From Brevundimonas sp. (lineage in GTDB: Bacteria > Pseudomonadota > Alphaproteobacteria > Caulobacterales > Caulobacteraceae): a DNA stretch of 64,000 nt. Below, piece by piece: positions 1 to 8,269 of the stretch (position 1 is its first letter; every line of letters starts with the position of its first letter). The position numbers were made by a program, and so were the translations under genes. The notes under the pieces were generated by a model. That model worked only from the letters and a program-made list of their open reading frames with translations. It made no database searches and had not been told where the DNA came from. The stretch is taken from assembly GCA_003248965.1 (NCBI GenBank), contig QFQU01000014.1, positions 1 to 64,000 on the forward strand, given 5' to 3'.

Positions 1-76
1 ACCTGCTCTTCTTCACGTCCGTCTCCTTTGATGAAACGGACTCTCACTCAAAACGAGGGATCAGGAAGGGGGCGCC

Positions 77-469
77 TCACCTCGCAGCTTCCTCGTTACG
101 GCGCAGTTCGGCCGCCGCCTCTTGATTGGGCGCATCCGGGATAACCGTGTGTCCGCGAATATCGCGCCCGCCGGTAAGGCCCATACTGGTAGCAGCCTCA
201 CGATCAGCTTGGGCCTGAGGTTGCCTCACCGCAGAGGGAGCTGGCCGCATCATCGCGCCATTGACGCTAGAAAGGTCTTTGCCTTGCAACTCGTCGAAGG
301 AAAGATCGGCGAGGCCCGCAACATCCTCAACGGTTTCTAGCTGCGCCTTCGCCTTCTCAGCACCTGTCTGCGCCAGCGCATCAATCGGCAGCAGTGCACT
401 CATAGACAACGCCGACACGAAAGCGGCTACGGCCCCTCCTGCTACAGACCCCATCATTCGCCCTTTCAT
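77..469 (-). CDS. hypothetical secreted protein
   Basis: A 130-residue protein that I do not recognise. Residues 1-34 look like a signal peptide: basic start (MKGRMMG), hydrophobic stretch through about residue 32, and an ALAQ cleavage-like site. The mature part is polar and low in hydrophobicity, rich in Ala, Glu and Arg, with no cysteine and no catalytic motif visible. It starts divergently from the XRE regulator at 539, with a direct repeat in the 69-bp gap, so that regulator may control it. It lies on the element side of the integrase, which fits accessory cargo. The reading frame has a normal start and stop; the function is unknown. Confidence 0.5.
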   Translation of the reverse strand: MKGRMMGSVAGGAVAAFVSALSMSALLPIDALAQTGAEKAKAQLETVEDVAGLADLSFDELQGKDLSSVNGAMMRPAPSAVRQPQAQADREAATSMGLTGGRDIRGHTVIPDAPNQEAAAELRRNEEAAR

Positions 470-486
470 CCGCGCTCAGCGTCGAA

Positions 487-515
487 TGGTGCATAGATCA
501 GGTGGTGCGTAAATC
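487..515. promoter_or_regulatory. imperfect 13-bp direct repeat, candidate operator
   Basis: TGGTGCATAGATC (487-499) recurs as TGGTGCGTAAATC (503-515), 11 of 13 bases identical with a 16-bp offset. It sits between the divergent starts of the secreted protein (469, minus) and the XRE regulator (539, plus), where an autoregulatory operator of a Cro/CI-type repressor is expected. Binding is inferred, not shown. Confidence 0.35.
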
Positions 516-538
516 CAACATGCGGCGACGCTGTATGG

Positions 539-784
539 GTGCCGAGGGTCTCCGTCAGTCCTGATAATCAACGCGCGCTGGGACGCCTCGGCGATGCTAT
601 CCGCGCGCGCAGAAACGAGCGGAGCATGTCGCAGGAAGCGTTGGCTGACGCCGCAGGGATCAATCGGACCCATATGGGCGAGGTCGAGCGCGGCAAGAGG
701 AACGTCAGCCTTGCGGCTCTGATCGGCATAGCAGCGGCGCTGGGCTGCACCGTGTCGTCAATCCTATCCGACGCTGAGATATAG
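539..784 (+). CDS. XRE-family transcriptional regulator
   Basis: An 81-residue single-domain DNA-binding protein of the Cro/CI (HTH_3) type. The HTH spans roughly residues 12-70: the first helix carries RLGDAIRARRNERSMSQEAL, the recognition part reads AGINRTHMGEVERGKRN, and the rest is the helical cap LAALIGIAAALGCTVSSIL. There is no extra effector or dimerisation domain, so it resembles small repressors of mobile elements. The start is GTG at 539; an ATG at 535 is out of frame and no better in-frame start was seen. It is divergent from the secreted protein at 77-469, and the direct repeat at 487-515 is a plausible operator. It probably regulates itself and its divergent neighbour. Confidence 0.85.
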   Translation: MPRVSVSPDNQRALGRLGDAIRARRNERSMSQEALADAAGINRTHMGEVERGKRNVSLAALIGIAAALGCTVSSILSDAEI

Positions 785-937
785 ACCGCCGAATTCGCGC
801 GCCGCATCTGTCTCAAAAATCACCCCGTCCCGGCCAGCGGATTACAGCCGCGCTGAGGGGCTCGCCCTCCCGGATGAGCAATCCCCCCAACCGGGATCAA
901 ACCATCGCCCCAGCGCCCCGCTTTCCGGCCCTCTCGG

Positions 938-2449
938 CTATCTCAGGTAAGCAGGCGGGGGCGGCAGGGTGAAGCCCGGCACCCGATAGCGCGCCATGCC
1001 CTCGACCATCGGTCTGAGAGGATAGTCCCCGCCGTATTTGTCGGCGACCGAACCGCTCTCATGCCCGGTGATCGCGTCGTTTGCCGCCCTATTGGGATCG
1101 CACTCACGCCAATGGCGCTTAAAGTTGTGCCGGAATGAGTGGAAGGTGATCTTTTTATCCGACACGCCGCAGACTTGGCGAAGGTGAAGGCCATACCATT
1201 TCGACCAGTTGCCGGTAATTACGCCGTAGCGGTCGGGCTTGAGGTCAGGGAAGATGCGAGCCTGCCCCTTGTCGCGAGCAGCATCCACAAAGCGAAGAAA
1301 GCCCAGGTCGATAAGCGCCTGATGGATAGGGACACGCCGGTTGCTACTGGGGTTCTTCACCGTCAGGCCGTCTTGCTTATCCTCCGTGATGCGGATGACC
1401 CACGCCCTCTGTTCCTTGTCGTCCGCGTCCAGATAGACTTCCTGCAAAATATCCTTCGGCCGAAGCTGGCCCATCTCATTGAGCCGTGCGCCCGTGTAGA
1501 GCGCCAGCAATGGAAGCCAATAGGCAGCCTCCCCTGCCCCACGGTTAGGACGCTCGCCTTTGGTGTAGATCCCAGACCCAAACACAGCCTTGAGTTCATC
1601 GGCGTCATAGTAGCGACGAGGCGGCGCTTCTCCCTTCATTGACGGGGCCTTCACGGTGGCCGCCGGATCGAGAGGGATTACGTCCTGCTCAACGGCGATC
1701 CTGAATAGCGAGCGCAGATGATTGAGGCGGCTATCCACGGTCGCCGGGGCATTCCCCTTGGCGATCAAGTGCGCCCGGAACGCGAGCACATCGGCCTTAG
1801 TGATTGCACCTACAGGCTTTTCGCCATTGACGGCGTAGAACATGGCACACGTCCGCCGCCACATATCGACGGACCTCGCCTCCGGGCTACGTTCAGCCGC
1901 CCACATGTCGATGAGTTCGGGCAGCATGGGCGTCTTGGTCGCAACGGCGACAGTCGGAGCCACGCCAACCGACGGTAGAGCAATCGCGCCGTCCCCGGTC
2001 TGGATGGCACGCAGCGCGTTCCGCATCCCCTCAGCCTTCGCCAGCGGGCCAACCGGCTCAAAGCGCCCGTCGAGGATGGCCTGCTGCACTTCCAGTTCCT
2101 CGCCTAACTCAATGGCGAAGTCCTCAAGCCTGTCCTCAGCCGCGTAGCGATCCCGCTTTTTCCTAAGCGCAGCCAAAGCCCGCGAGGCGTAAACCTGCAC
2201 GTCAACAGGCTCGGCATCGTCGGCCTTGTCAGAGACAGCCTCTCCGCTGGCGATCTTCGCTCGCGCCTCATCGAGAAGCTTGTCTGTCTGGACCGCCTCA
2301 ATCCGGCACCGCTTGGAAGCCTCGGCGCGGTCTTTTGTCCCGAGAGAAAACGTCAGTTCGCGTTTGCCACCGAAAGCCGGACGCAAATCCTCAGGGATCA
2401 CTCGACGGAAATAGTAGGTCGCGCCGCGCTTGGTCAGGTAGGTTGGCAT
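938..2449 (-). CDS. tyrosine recombinase (site-specific integrase)
   Basis: A 503-residue phage/island-type integrase that catalyses strand exchange between attP and attB. The N-terminus (YLTKRGATYYFRRVIPEDLR) is the arm-type DNA-binding region found in alphaproteobacterial integrases of the DUF6538 type. A core-binding SAM-like domain follows (around SVDMWRRTCAMFYAVNGEKP). The catalytic domain shows the first Arg in LYTGARLNEMGQL, the HxxR box in FHSFRHNF, a second His in ITGHES and the nucleophile Tyr in VADKYGGDY, so all main catalytic residues are present. I chose ATG 2449 (MPTYLTK) over the upstream ATG at 2482 because family members begin there. It reads away from the tRNA-Ser fragment 80 bp upstream, the usual arrangement of integrase and att site. 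Confidence 0.93.
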   Translation of the reverse strand: MPTYLTKRGATYYFRRVIPEDLRPAFGGKRELTFSLGTKDRAEASKRCRIEAVQTDKLLDEARAKIASGEAVSDKADDAEPVDVQVYASRALAALRKKRDRYAAEDRLEDFAIELGEELEVQQAILDGRFEPVGPLAKAEGMRNALRAIQTGDGAIALPSVGVAPTVAVATKTPMLPELIDMWAAERSPEARSVDMWRRTCAMFYAVNGEKPVGAITKADVLAFRAHLIAKGNAPATVDSRLNHLRSLFRIAVEQDVIPLDPAATVKAPSMKGEAPPRRYYDADELKAVFGSGIYTKGERPNRGAGEAAYWLPLLALYTGARLNEMGQLRPKDILQEVYLDADDKEQRAWVIRITEDKQDGLTVKNPSSNRRVPIHQALIDLGFLRFVDAARDKGQARIFPDLKPDRYGVITGNWSKWYGLHLRQVCGVSDKKITFHSFRHNFKRHWRECDPNRAANDAITGHESGSVADKYGGDYPLRPMVEGMARYRVPGFTLPPPPAYLR

Positions 2450-2530
2450 AGGGGCTTCATCTGCTCCAGATGTAACACCCACTTGCGATAAGCCCCTGAT
2501 TTCACGGGAAAGCCAGGCCCCAAAAGGGTC

Positions 2531-2607
2531 TGGCGGAGACGGAGGGATTCGAACCCTCGGTACCCCTTACAGGGTACGACGATTTAGCAAACCGTTGCCT
2601 TCAGCCA
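2531..2607 (-). pseudogene. tRNA-Ser(GCU) 3' fragment, integration (att) site
   Basis: Read on the minus strand, 2607 to 2531 matches the 3' part of a tRNA-Ser: end of the D arm (TGGCTGAAGGC), anticodon loop TTTGCTAAA with anticodon GCT, long variable arm, T arm with GGTTCGAATCC, acceptor 3' strand CGTCTCC, discriminator G and encoded CCA. The expected 5' strand GGAGACG and the first half of the D arm are absent; upstream of 2607 the sequence is unrelated. The fragment therefore cannot fold into a tRNA and is best read as an integrase crossover site. A hairpin at 2513-2533 (CCAGACCC / GGGCCTGG on the minus strand, followed by CTTT) overlaps the CCA end and resembles the tRNA terminator. The intact gene is not in this window. 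Confidence 0.8.
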
Positions 2608-2661
2608 GTGCAATCCGGTTCGAGAGAAAGTGGCGACGTTAACGCGCCATAGAGGCGAACC

Positions 2662-4203
2662 GTGCTCCATGAGCGGCGACCGACACTACGGATGCCGATG
2701 CTCGATTACGCCTCACCCCTGGCTGCGACCGCCGCCGGCCCAGGTCGCACCGCGCCTGGCGACGTGGCGCGTGGACCGTTTCGGCCCGAGGTCTGGTTGA
2801 ATACGCGAGAGCGCTCGGCCGTCCGACTGGCGCCGCACTATTTCCGCACCATCGACGTGCTGTGCGTCCTGGGCGCCTCCCTTCTGGCCCTGTCGGCCGA
2901 CGGAGCGGCGACGCTGCTGAATCTGACGATGGCGACGGTCCTGCCGGTCATGTTCGGGGCCGTGCTGCTTCTGGCCCTGACCCGCGCGCTGGACCTCTAT
3001 CGTTTTGGCCGGGATACGACGACGGCGCGGCAGCTGGCTCTGGTCCTGTGGGCCGGGCTGGCGGCGACAGGCGCGGCAGCGGCCCTGGATTGGCTGTGCG
3101 GCGGCGCCGGCGGCGGGCTGGAACGCATCGTGGCCTGGGGCACCGGCGTGACCGCCGCACTGGCGGCCATGCACCTGATCTGGACGGCTGTCGTCGGCTA
3201 TTGGCGGCGCAAGGGCGTGTTGACGCCCAACGTCGTCGTCGTCGGGGCCACCCGGAACGCCGAAGTCCTCATCGCGCGCGCGCTGGAGCGCCGCGACCTG
3301 AACGTGCTGGGCGTGTTCGACGACCGCCTGGCCCGATCGCCCAAGGCCGTGACGGGAGTGCCGGTCCTGGGCGACGCCGAGGCCCTGCTGACGCATCGGA
3401 TGACGCCCTTCATCGACCGGATCGTCCTGGCTATCGACGCCGCCCCGACGCCGCGCATCCGTGAACTGACCCAGCGGCTGGAGGCTCTGCCCAATCCGCT
3501 GACGGTTCTGGTCGACACCGAGGCGGGCGGCGAGCGGATGCTGGACCGTCTGGCCGATATGCCGCTGGCGCCCCTGTCGAACGGGGTGAACAAGGACCGG
3601 CGCGCGTTCAACAAGCGGCTGCAGGATCTGTTCGTCGGTGGAATCGCCCTGATCGCCGCCGCCCCGATCATGGCCCTGGTCGCGCTGGCGGTGCGATTGG
3701 ACAGCCCCGGGCCGGTCTTCTTCCGCCAGCGCCGTCACGGCTTCAATCAGGAAGTCATCGTGGTGTGGAAGTTCCGCTCGATGCGTCACGAAGCCGCCGA
3801 CGCCACCGCCAGTCGGCAGGTCTCGGCCGACGACGACCGGATCACCCGCGTCGGCCGCTTCATCCGCGCCACCAGCCTGGACGAGTTGCCGCAGATCTTC
3901 AACGTCCTGTCGGGCGAGATGTCCCTGGTCGGCCCGCGTCCCCATGCCATCGGCATGAAGACCGGCGAGACGGAATCGGCGCGCCTGTTCGCCGAATACG
4001 CCCATCGCCATCGCATCAAGCCGGGCATGACCGGCTGGGCCGCGATCAAGGGTTCGCGCGGACCGGTCGACACGGAGGCCCAAGTGCGCGAGCGGGTCCA
4101 GTGGGACATCGACTATATCGAGCGCCAGTCCCTGTGGCTGGACCTGTGGATCATGCTGATCACCATCCCCGTGCTTCTGGGCGACCGGGCGGCCGTCAGG
4201 TGA
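2662..4203 (+). CDS. hfsE: polyprenyl-phosphate sugar-1-phosphate transferase (HfsE/PssY type)
   Basis: A 513-residue initiating enzyme: it moves a hexose-1-phosphate from a UDP-sugar to undecaprenyl phosphate in the inner membrane, the first step of lipid-linked repeat-unit synthesis. About four TM segments lie between residues 60 and 180, then a Rossmann-like CoA_binding_3 region (NVVVVGATRNAEVL), then the bacterial sugar transferase domain from about residue 315. Signature motifs are VVWKFRSMR, RVGRFIRATSLDELPQ, NVLSGEMSLVGPRPHA and RHRIKPGMTGWAA. The start is GTG 2662 behind AGAGG; ATGs at 2692 and 2698 are possible. Its stop overlaps the flippase start (GTGA). The holdfast assignment rests on the hfsF, hfsG, hfsB, hfsA and hfsD-like neighbours; the exact sugar cannot be told. 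Confidence 0.8.
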   Translation: MLHERRPTLRMPMLDYASPLAATAAGPGRTAPGDVARGPFRPEVWLNTRERSAVRLAPHYFRTIDVLCVLGASLLALSADGAATLLNLTMATVLPVMFGAVLLLALTRALDLYRFGRDTTTARQLALVLWAGLAATGAAAALDWLCGGAGGGLERIVAWGTGVTAALAAMHLIWTAVVGYWRRKGVLTPNVVVVGATRNAEVLIARALERRDLNVLGVFDDRLARSPKAVTGVPVLGDAEALLTHRMTPFIDRIVLAIDAAPTPRIRELTQRLEALPNPLTVLVDTEAGGERMLDRLADMPLAPLSNGVNKDRRAFNKRLQDLFVGGIALIAAAPIMALVALAVRLDSPGPVFFRQRRHGFNQEVIVVWKFRSMRHEAADATASRQVSADDDRITRVGRFIRATSLDELPQIFNVLSGEMSLVGPRPHAIGMKTGETESARLFAEYAHRHRIKPGMTGWAAIKGSRGPVDTEAQVRERVQWDIDYIERQSLWLDLWIMLITIPVLLGDRAAVR

Positions 4204-5660
4204 GCGAGAAACAAATGTTCTGGCGCGGCGTGTGGGGCTATCTGCCAGCTCAGATCGTCCAGGGCGTCGTCGGTTTCCTGACCATCGTCGTCTTCACCCG
4301 CCTGCTCAGCCCGGCGGACTTCGGCCACTACGCCCTGGCCTTTTCGGTCACGACACTGGCCCACACTGCGACCTTCAGCTGGCTGGAGGCGTCGATGGCG
4401 CGCTTCTGGGCCGCCGAGCGCACGCCGGAAGGTTTAGCGGCCCATTTCGCCAGCCTCTACCGGACGTCCTTCGCCATCATCGCGGTCTTCGTGCCGGTCG
4501 CGGCGCTGACGGTGTGGCTGCTGCCGCTGACGCCGTCGTTCAAGCTGGCGGTCGGCTTCGGGCTTGCGGGGGCGCCGATCCGCAACCTAGCCAAGCTGGC
4601 GCAGGAGCGCTATCGCGCGGCGGGCGAGGTGTCCAAGGCCGCCGCCGTGGACATGACCGTTGCGGTTCTCGGCTTTCTGGTCGGGGCCGGCTTCGCCTTC
4701 GCCGGCGCCGGCGCGTCTTCCCCCATGCTGGGCCTGATGATCGCGCCCCTGTTCGCCCTGCCCTTCATCCTGCCCGGAGAATTGCGCCGGTCGGTCGGCG
4801 GCGCCGTGGATCGGGCCCGGTTGAAGGCCTATGCCGCCTATGGCTATCCCATCGCCGCCTCGTTGACCCTGGCGCTGGTGCTGGCCTCCACCGACCGGTT
4901 CCTGCTGGCGGCCTTCATGGATGCGGCGGCGGTCGGGGCCTATCACGCCAGCTACAGCCTGGCGAACCGGACCCTGGACGTGATGTTCATCTGGTTGGGC
5001 GCGGCGGGCGCTCCGGCCATGGTCATGGCGCTTGAGCGCGGCGGACGCGAAGCGCTGCGCCAGACGGCCTTGGAGCAAGGATCGACCCTGATCCTGATCA
5101 GCCTGCCGGCGGCGGTCGGTCTGGCCCTGGTGGCGCGACCCATGGCGGAACTGATGATCGGCGAACCTTTGCGCGTCGCCGCAACCCTGGTCACGCCCTG
5201 GATCGCCGCCTCGGCCTTCCTGTCCGGCATGATCGCCTACTATTTCGGCTTCGGTTTCACCCTGGGCAAGAAGACGGGGCTTCTTCTGGTGACGATGGCC
5301 ATCCCCGCCGCGACCAACGTCGTGCTGAACCTGGTCCTGATTCCCCGGCTGGGCGTCATGGGCGCGGCCATGGCCACGGCGTTGAGCTTTGCGATAGGCC
5401 TGATCGCCTGCCTGATGCTCAGCCGCCGGGCCATCCCCCTGCCCGTGCCGTGTGACAGCCTCATCCGCTGCGGCCTGGCCTCGGCGATCATGGCCGGAGT
5501 GGTGTCGCTGCTGCCGCCTCTGGGCGGGCTGGTCGAACTGATAATGGACGCCTCCGTCGGCGGCCTGGTCTATGCCGCCGCGGCCTTGACGTTGAACGCC
5601 GCCGGGGTCCGCGATGTACTGATGCGCCTGATCCGAACGCGCCGAGGAGCGCCGGCGTGA
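4200..5660 (+). CDS. hfsF: Wzx-type polysaccharide flippase (HfsF type)
   Basis: A 486-residue integral membrane protein of the MATE/polysaccharide transporter superfamily. It should flip undecaprenyl-linked repeat units across the inner membrane. The sequence has about 12-14 hydrophobic segments, begins GVWGYLPAQIVQGVVGFLTI and contains the typical FTRLLSPADFGHYALAFS near residue 30. The start is GTG 4200, which overlaps the hfsE stop by GTGA, so the two are probably translationally coupled. The frame stays open upstream inside hfsE, but that part is only an overlapping frame. Its stop overlaps the next GTG start the same way. By position it matches hfsF of the Caulobacter hfsEFGH set; the substrate is inferred from context. 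Confidence 0.8.
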   Translation: MSEKQMFWRGVWGYLPAQIVQGVVGFLTIVVFTRLLSPADFGHYALAFSVTTLAHTATFSWLEASMARFWAAERTPEGLAAHFASLYRTSFAIIAVFVPVAALTVWLLPLTPSFKLAVGFGLAGAPIRNLAKLAQERYRAAGEVSKAAAVDMTVAVLGFLVGAGFAFAGAGASSPMLGLMIAPLFALPFILPGELRRSVGGAVDRARLKAYAAYGYPIAASLTLALVLASTDRFLLAAFMDAAAVGAYHASYSLANRTLDVMFIWLGAAGAPAMVMALERGGREALRQTALEQGSTLILISLPAAVGLALVARPMAELMIGEPLRVAATLVTPWIAASAFLSGMIAYYFGFGFTLGKKTGLLLVTMAIPAATNVVLNLVLIPRLGVMGAAMATALSFAIGLIACLMLSRRAIPLPVPCDSLIRCGLASAIMAGVVSLLPPLGGLVELIMDASVGGLVYAAAALTLNAAGVRDVLMRLIRTRRGAPA

Positions 5661-6589
5661 GCGCGCATCTTCACGACAATCCGGCCTGGGTGACGGCCGA
5701 ACCCGTCCTGTCGGTGCTGATCCCCTTCCTTCGGGACGATCCGGAGGCGCTGATCCGTCAGTTGGACCAGGAGCAGACAGCCCTGGCCGGACGCGTGGAG
5801 CTGATCCTGCTGGACGACGGCACGGGCGACGCCGCCCTGACCGACCGGCTTCGGGCCGTGCTGGACGGCCTGGCCCTGCCCGCCCGACTGATCACCCTGG
5901 CCGCCAACGAGGGTCGCGCCAGGGGTCGCAATCGTCTGACCCAGGCCGCGCGCGGGCGGGCCTATCTTTTTCTCGACAGCGACATGAAACCCGACACGCC
6001 GCACTTCCTGCGGACCTGGGCCGATCTGGTCATGACCGACGACCCGTCCGTTGTCTTCGGCGGCTTCTCTCTGGACCAGGCGCCGATCGACGCGCGGTTC
6101 GCCGTGCACCGGGCCCTGTCCGGCGCATCCGAATGCGTGCCGGCGACGACCCGCGCCCTGACGCCCGAGAAGTACGTCTATACGTCCAACCTTCTGATCC
6201 GGCGCGACGTCTTCGAGGCCGAGGCTTTCGATCCCGCCTTCTCCGGCTGGGGTTGGGAGGATGTGGAGTGGGCCATGCGGGTCTCGCGCCGATTTCCCGT
6301 GCGGCACATCGACAATCCCGCGACCCACATGGGCCTGGACACGGTGAAGGACCTGGCGCGCAAGTTCGACCAGGGCGCCGGCAACTTCGCCCGTGTCGTC
6401 GCCCTGCACCCCGACATCGTCCGCACCTATCCCAGCTATCGGGCCGCCCGCGCGTTGAAACGCCTGCCCGGCCTGCCGCTGGTTCGCCCGTTGATACGTC
6501 AGGCGGCCCAGGCGGACATCCTGCCGGTGCGGGTACGCGCCTTCGCCCTGCGCCTCTATCGCGCCGCCGTCTACGCCCAGGCCGTCTGA
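5657..6589 (+). CDS. hfsG: family 2 glycosyltransferase (HfsG type)
   Basis: A 310-residue GT-A fold glycosyltransferase that adds a sugar to the lipid-linked holdfast-type oligosaccharide on the cytoplasmic face. The N-terminal nucleotide-sugar half has VLSVLIPFLRD, ELILLDDGTGD and the metal-binding DxD-type FLDSDMKPD. The C-terminal half has the acceptor-side motif GWGWEDVEWAMRV, as in galactosyltransferase 7C-like domains. There is no signal peptide and no clear TM segment. The start is GTG 5657, in a GTGA overlap with the flippase. The third position after hfsE and hfsF supports the hfsG name; donor and acceptor are not readable from sequence. Confidence 0.75.
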   Translation: MSAHLHDNPAWVTAEPVLSVLIPFLRDDPEALIRQLDQEQTALAGRVELILLDDGTGDAALTDRLRAVLDGLALPARLITLAANEGRARGRNRLTQAARGRAYLFLDSDMKPDTPHFLRTWADLVMTDDPSVVFGGFSLDQAPIDARFAVHRALSGASECVPATTRALTPEKYVYTSNLLIRRDVFEAEAFDPAFSGWGWEDVEWAMRVSRRFPVRHIDNPATHMGLDTVKDLARKFDQGAGNFARVVALHPDIVRTYPSYRAARALKRLPGLPLVRPLIRQAAQADILPVRVRAFALRLYRAAVYAQAV

Positions 6590-6591
6590 CA

Positions 6592-7524
6592 ATGCGCAAC
6601 GTCGCCGTCGTCATTCCCACCCTGCGTCGCCCCGGCAGTCTGGCGCGCGCGTTGCGGTCCGTTTTCGCCCAGACCGGCGCGCTGGACCGGGTCGCGGCTG
6701 TCGTTGTCGCCGACAACGACCCGCAAGGGTCCGCCGCCGACCTGGTCGCGCAACTACGCGCCGAGACCGCCCTGCCCCTGATCTACGCCCCTGCCCCCAC
6801 GCCGGGCGTGGCAACGGCCCGCAACATTGGCCTGACCCACACCGACGCCGCCCTTGTCGCCTTTCTGGACGACGACGAGGCCGCCTCGCCCCGATGGCTG
6901 TCCAGCCTTCTGAACGCCCAGGAAACCACCGGCGCCGACGTCGTCTTCGGCCCCATTCGCGGACGCGTGCCGCCCGACACGGGTTGGACGACCGACTATC
7001 TGGAACGGTTCTTCGGCCGTGCCGGCCCGGCTGAAACGGGCCTGACCCACGTCACCCACGGCTGCGGCAACAGCCTGATGGTCCGCGCGACGGCCTTGCC
7101 CGGCGACGCGCCCTTCGACACTGCGATGAACGAGACGGGCGGCGAGGACGACAAGCTGTTCACCGCCCTGCAGCTTCGCGGCGGCCGCTTCGGCTGGGCG
7201 GCAGACGCCTGGGTGGACGAATTCGCGCCGGCTGACCGGGCGACCTTGCGCTACGCCCTGACCCGCGCCTTCGCCTATGGCCAGAGCCCCAGCCAGATGG
7301 CGGCGGATCGCGGCGACGTCTTTGGCGTCGTCAAATGGATGCTGGTCGGGCTGGTCCAGACAGCCGTCTGGGGGGTGATCGCCCTGGGTCTGACGATCCT
7401 GCGCCGTCCATCGCGGGCCGAGGCCCTGGATCGTGCGGCTCGGGGGCTAGGCAAGGTTCTTTGGACCCGGGGGTTCGAGCCGAAACTCTATGGGAAGGCG
7501 ATGCTCTCACGCGCCCCGCGCTGA
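6592..7524 (+). CDS. family 2 glycosyltransferase
   Basis: A 310-residue second GT2 enzyme, starting at ATG 6592 two bases after the previous stop. The N-terminus AVVIPTLRRPGSLARALRSV and the DxD-containing AFLDDDEAASP are typical GT-A donor-binding elements; TGGEDDKLF is the likely acceptor/base region. Residues around 240-265 (VKWMLVGLVQTAVWGVIALGLTIL) form one hydrophobic segment that may tether it to the membrane. It ends the plus-strand operon hfsE-hfsF-hfsG-this gene and faces hfsB with only 3 bp between stops. In Caulobacter a further GT2 (HfsL) takes part in holdfast synthesis; this could be its counterpart, but I do not assign the symbol. Confidence 0.78.
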   Translation: MRNVAVVIPTLRRPGSLARALRSVFAQTGALDRVAAVVVADNDPQGSAADLVAQLRAETALPLIYAPAPTPGVATARNIGLTHTDAALVAFLDDDEAASPRWLSSLLNAQETTGADVVFGPIRGRVPPDTGWTTDYLERFFGRAGPAETGLTHVTHGCGNSLMVRATALPGDAPFDTAMNETGGEDDKLFTALQLRGGRFGWAADAWVDEFAPADRATLRYALTRAFAYGQSPSQMAADRGDVFGVVKWMLVGLVQTAVWGVIALGLTILRRPSRAEALDRAARGLGKVLWTRGFEPKLYGKAMLSRAPR

Positions 7525-7527
7525 TCC

Positions 7528-8229
7528 CTAGCCCGCCAATCGTTTCAGCAGTGCCGGCGTCCTGTAGGTGGAACGATTCATCACCACCCCGGCGATCCGC
7601 CCGCCCACGGCCTCGATCTCGTCGCGCAGGATGACAGGCTCGTTCGCCGCGGTGCTGCCCGCCGCCACGACCAGAACAGTCATGTCGACGAAGGGCGCCA
7701 GGATGATCGCCATGTCGTTGCGATCCGCAGCCGGGCAATCCACCACGATGGTGTCCGCGTGCGGCCTCAGCGCATCCCAATAGCGCGGGTCCCCGACCGC
7801 CTCGACCCTGTGGCCGGAGCGCAGGGCCTCCATGTGGAAATGCGTGACCCACAGCCGCCCGCCCAGACACGACCGCGCCGTCATCAGCCGGGCCGAGGGC
7901 ACGGGCTTGCCGTCCCGGCCCGTCACACGCGGGCTAACGGCGTAGAAGGCCGAACCGTCGGGCGAGGCCTGGGCCGGCTTGCCCAACTGGCCGAACCGAT
8001 CCGGTTCCGACGAAATGGCCTCCAGCTGGCCCTGCTGGGCCAGATCGCCGTCGATCAGCCAGACGGGTTTGCGCGCCCGCACGGCGGCCAGGCGTGCAAA
8101 CTCCCGCGCCACGGTCGAGACGCCTTCACCCGTCGCGGCCGAGGCGAACTGGATCACGCGCGCGCGATGGGCCGGCGCCGGTCCCAGCGCCGCCCACAGG
8201 CCGGCCATTTCAGACGTCAGATCGACCAT
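7528..8229 (-). CDS. hfsB: CpsD/BY-kinase-like ATPase partner of the Wzc-type protein (HfsB type)
   Basis: A 233-residue cytoplasmic P-loop protein that partners a chain-length/export protein in polysaccharide synthesis. The fold is shown by VIQFASAATGEG at residues 25-36, WLIDGDLAQQG as the Walker A'-like strand, and TIVVDCPAADRND as the Walker B-like strand. The Walker A reads ATGEGVST where BY-kinases have GEGKST, so the nucleotide-binding Lys is Val; there is also no Tyr-rich C-terminal cluster. It is therefore probably not an active tyrosine kinase. It follows hfsA by 40 bp on the same strand. HfsB of Caulobacter has this size and position, which supports the name. Confidence 0.72.
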   Translation of the reverse strand: MVDLTSEMAGLWAALGPAPAHRARVIQFASAATGEGVSTVAREFARLAAVRARKPVWLIDGDLAQQGQLEAISSEPDRFGQLGKPAQASPDGSAFYAVSPRVTGRDGKPVPSARLMTARSCLGGRLWVTHFHMEALRSGHRVEAVGDPRYWDALRPHADTIVVDCPAADRNDMAIILAPFVDMTVLVVAAGSTAANEPVILRDEIEAVGGRIAGVVMNRSTYRTPALLKRLAG

Positions 8230-8269
8230 CGAATCGCTAAGCGCGCTCCCTAACGCCTCAGCTTATCAC

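Noticed and set aside
2713..4083. Long open frame antisense to hfsE (456 codons)
   Set aside because: Composition is Gln/Arg/His/Gly-rich and shadows the codon pattern of the sense gene, which has clear domains. Similar antisense frames over dnaB, purF and gatB were dismissed for the same reason.
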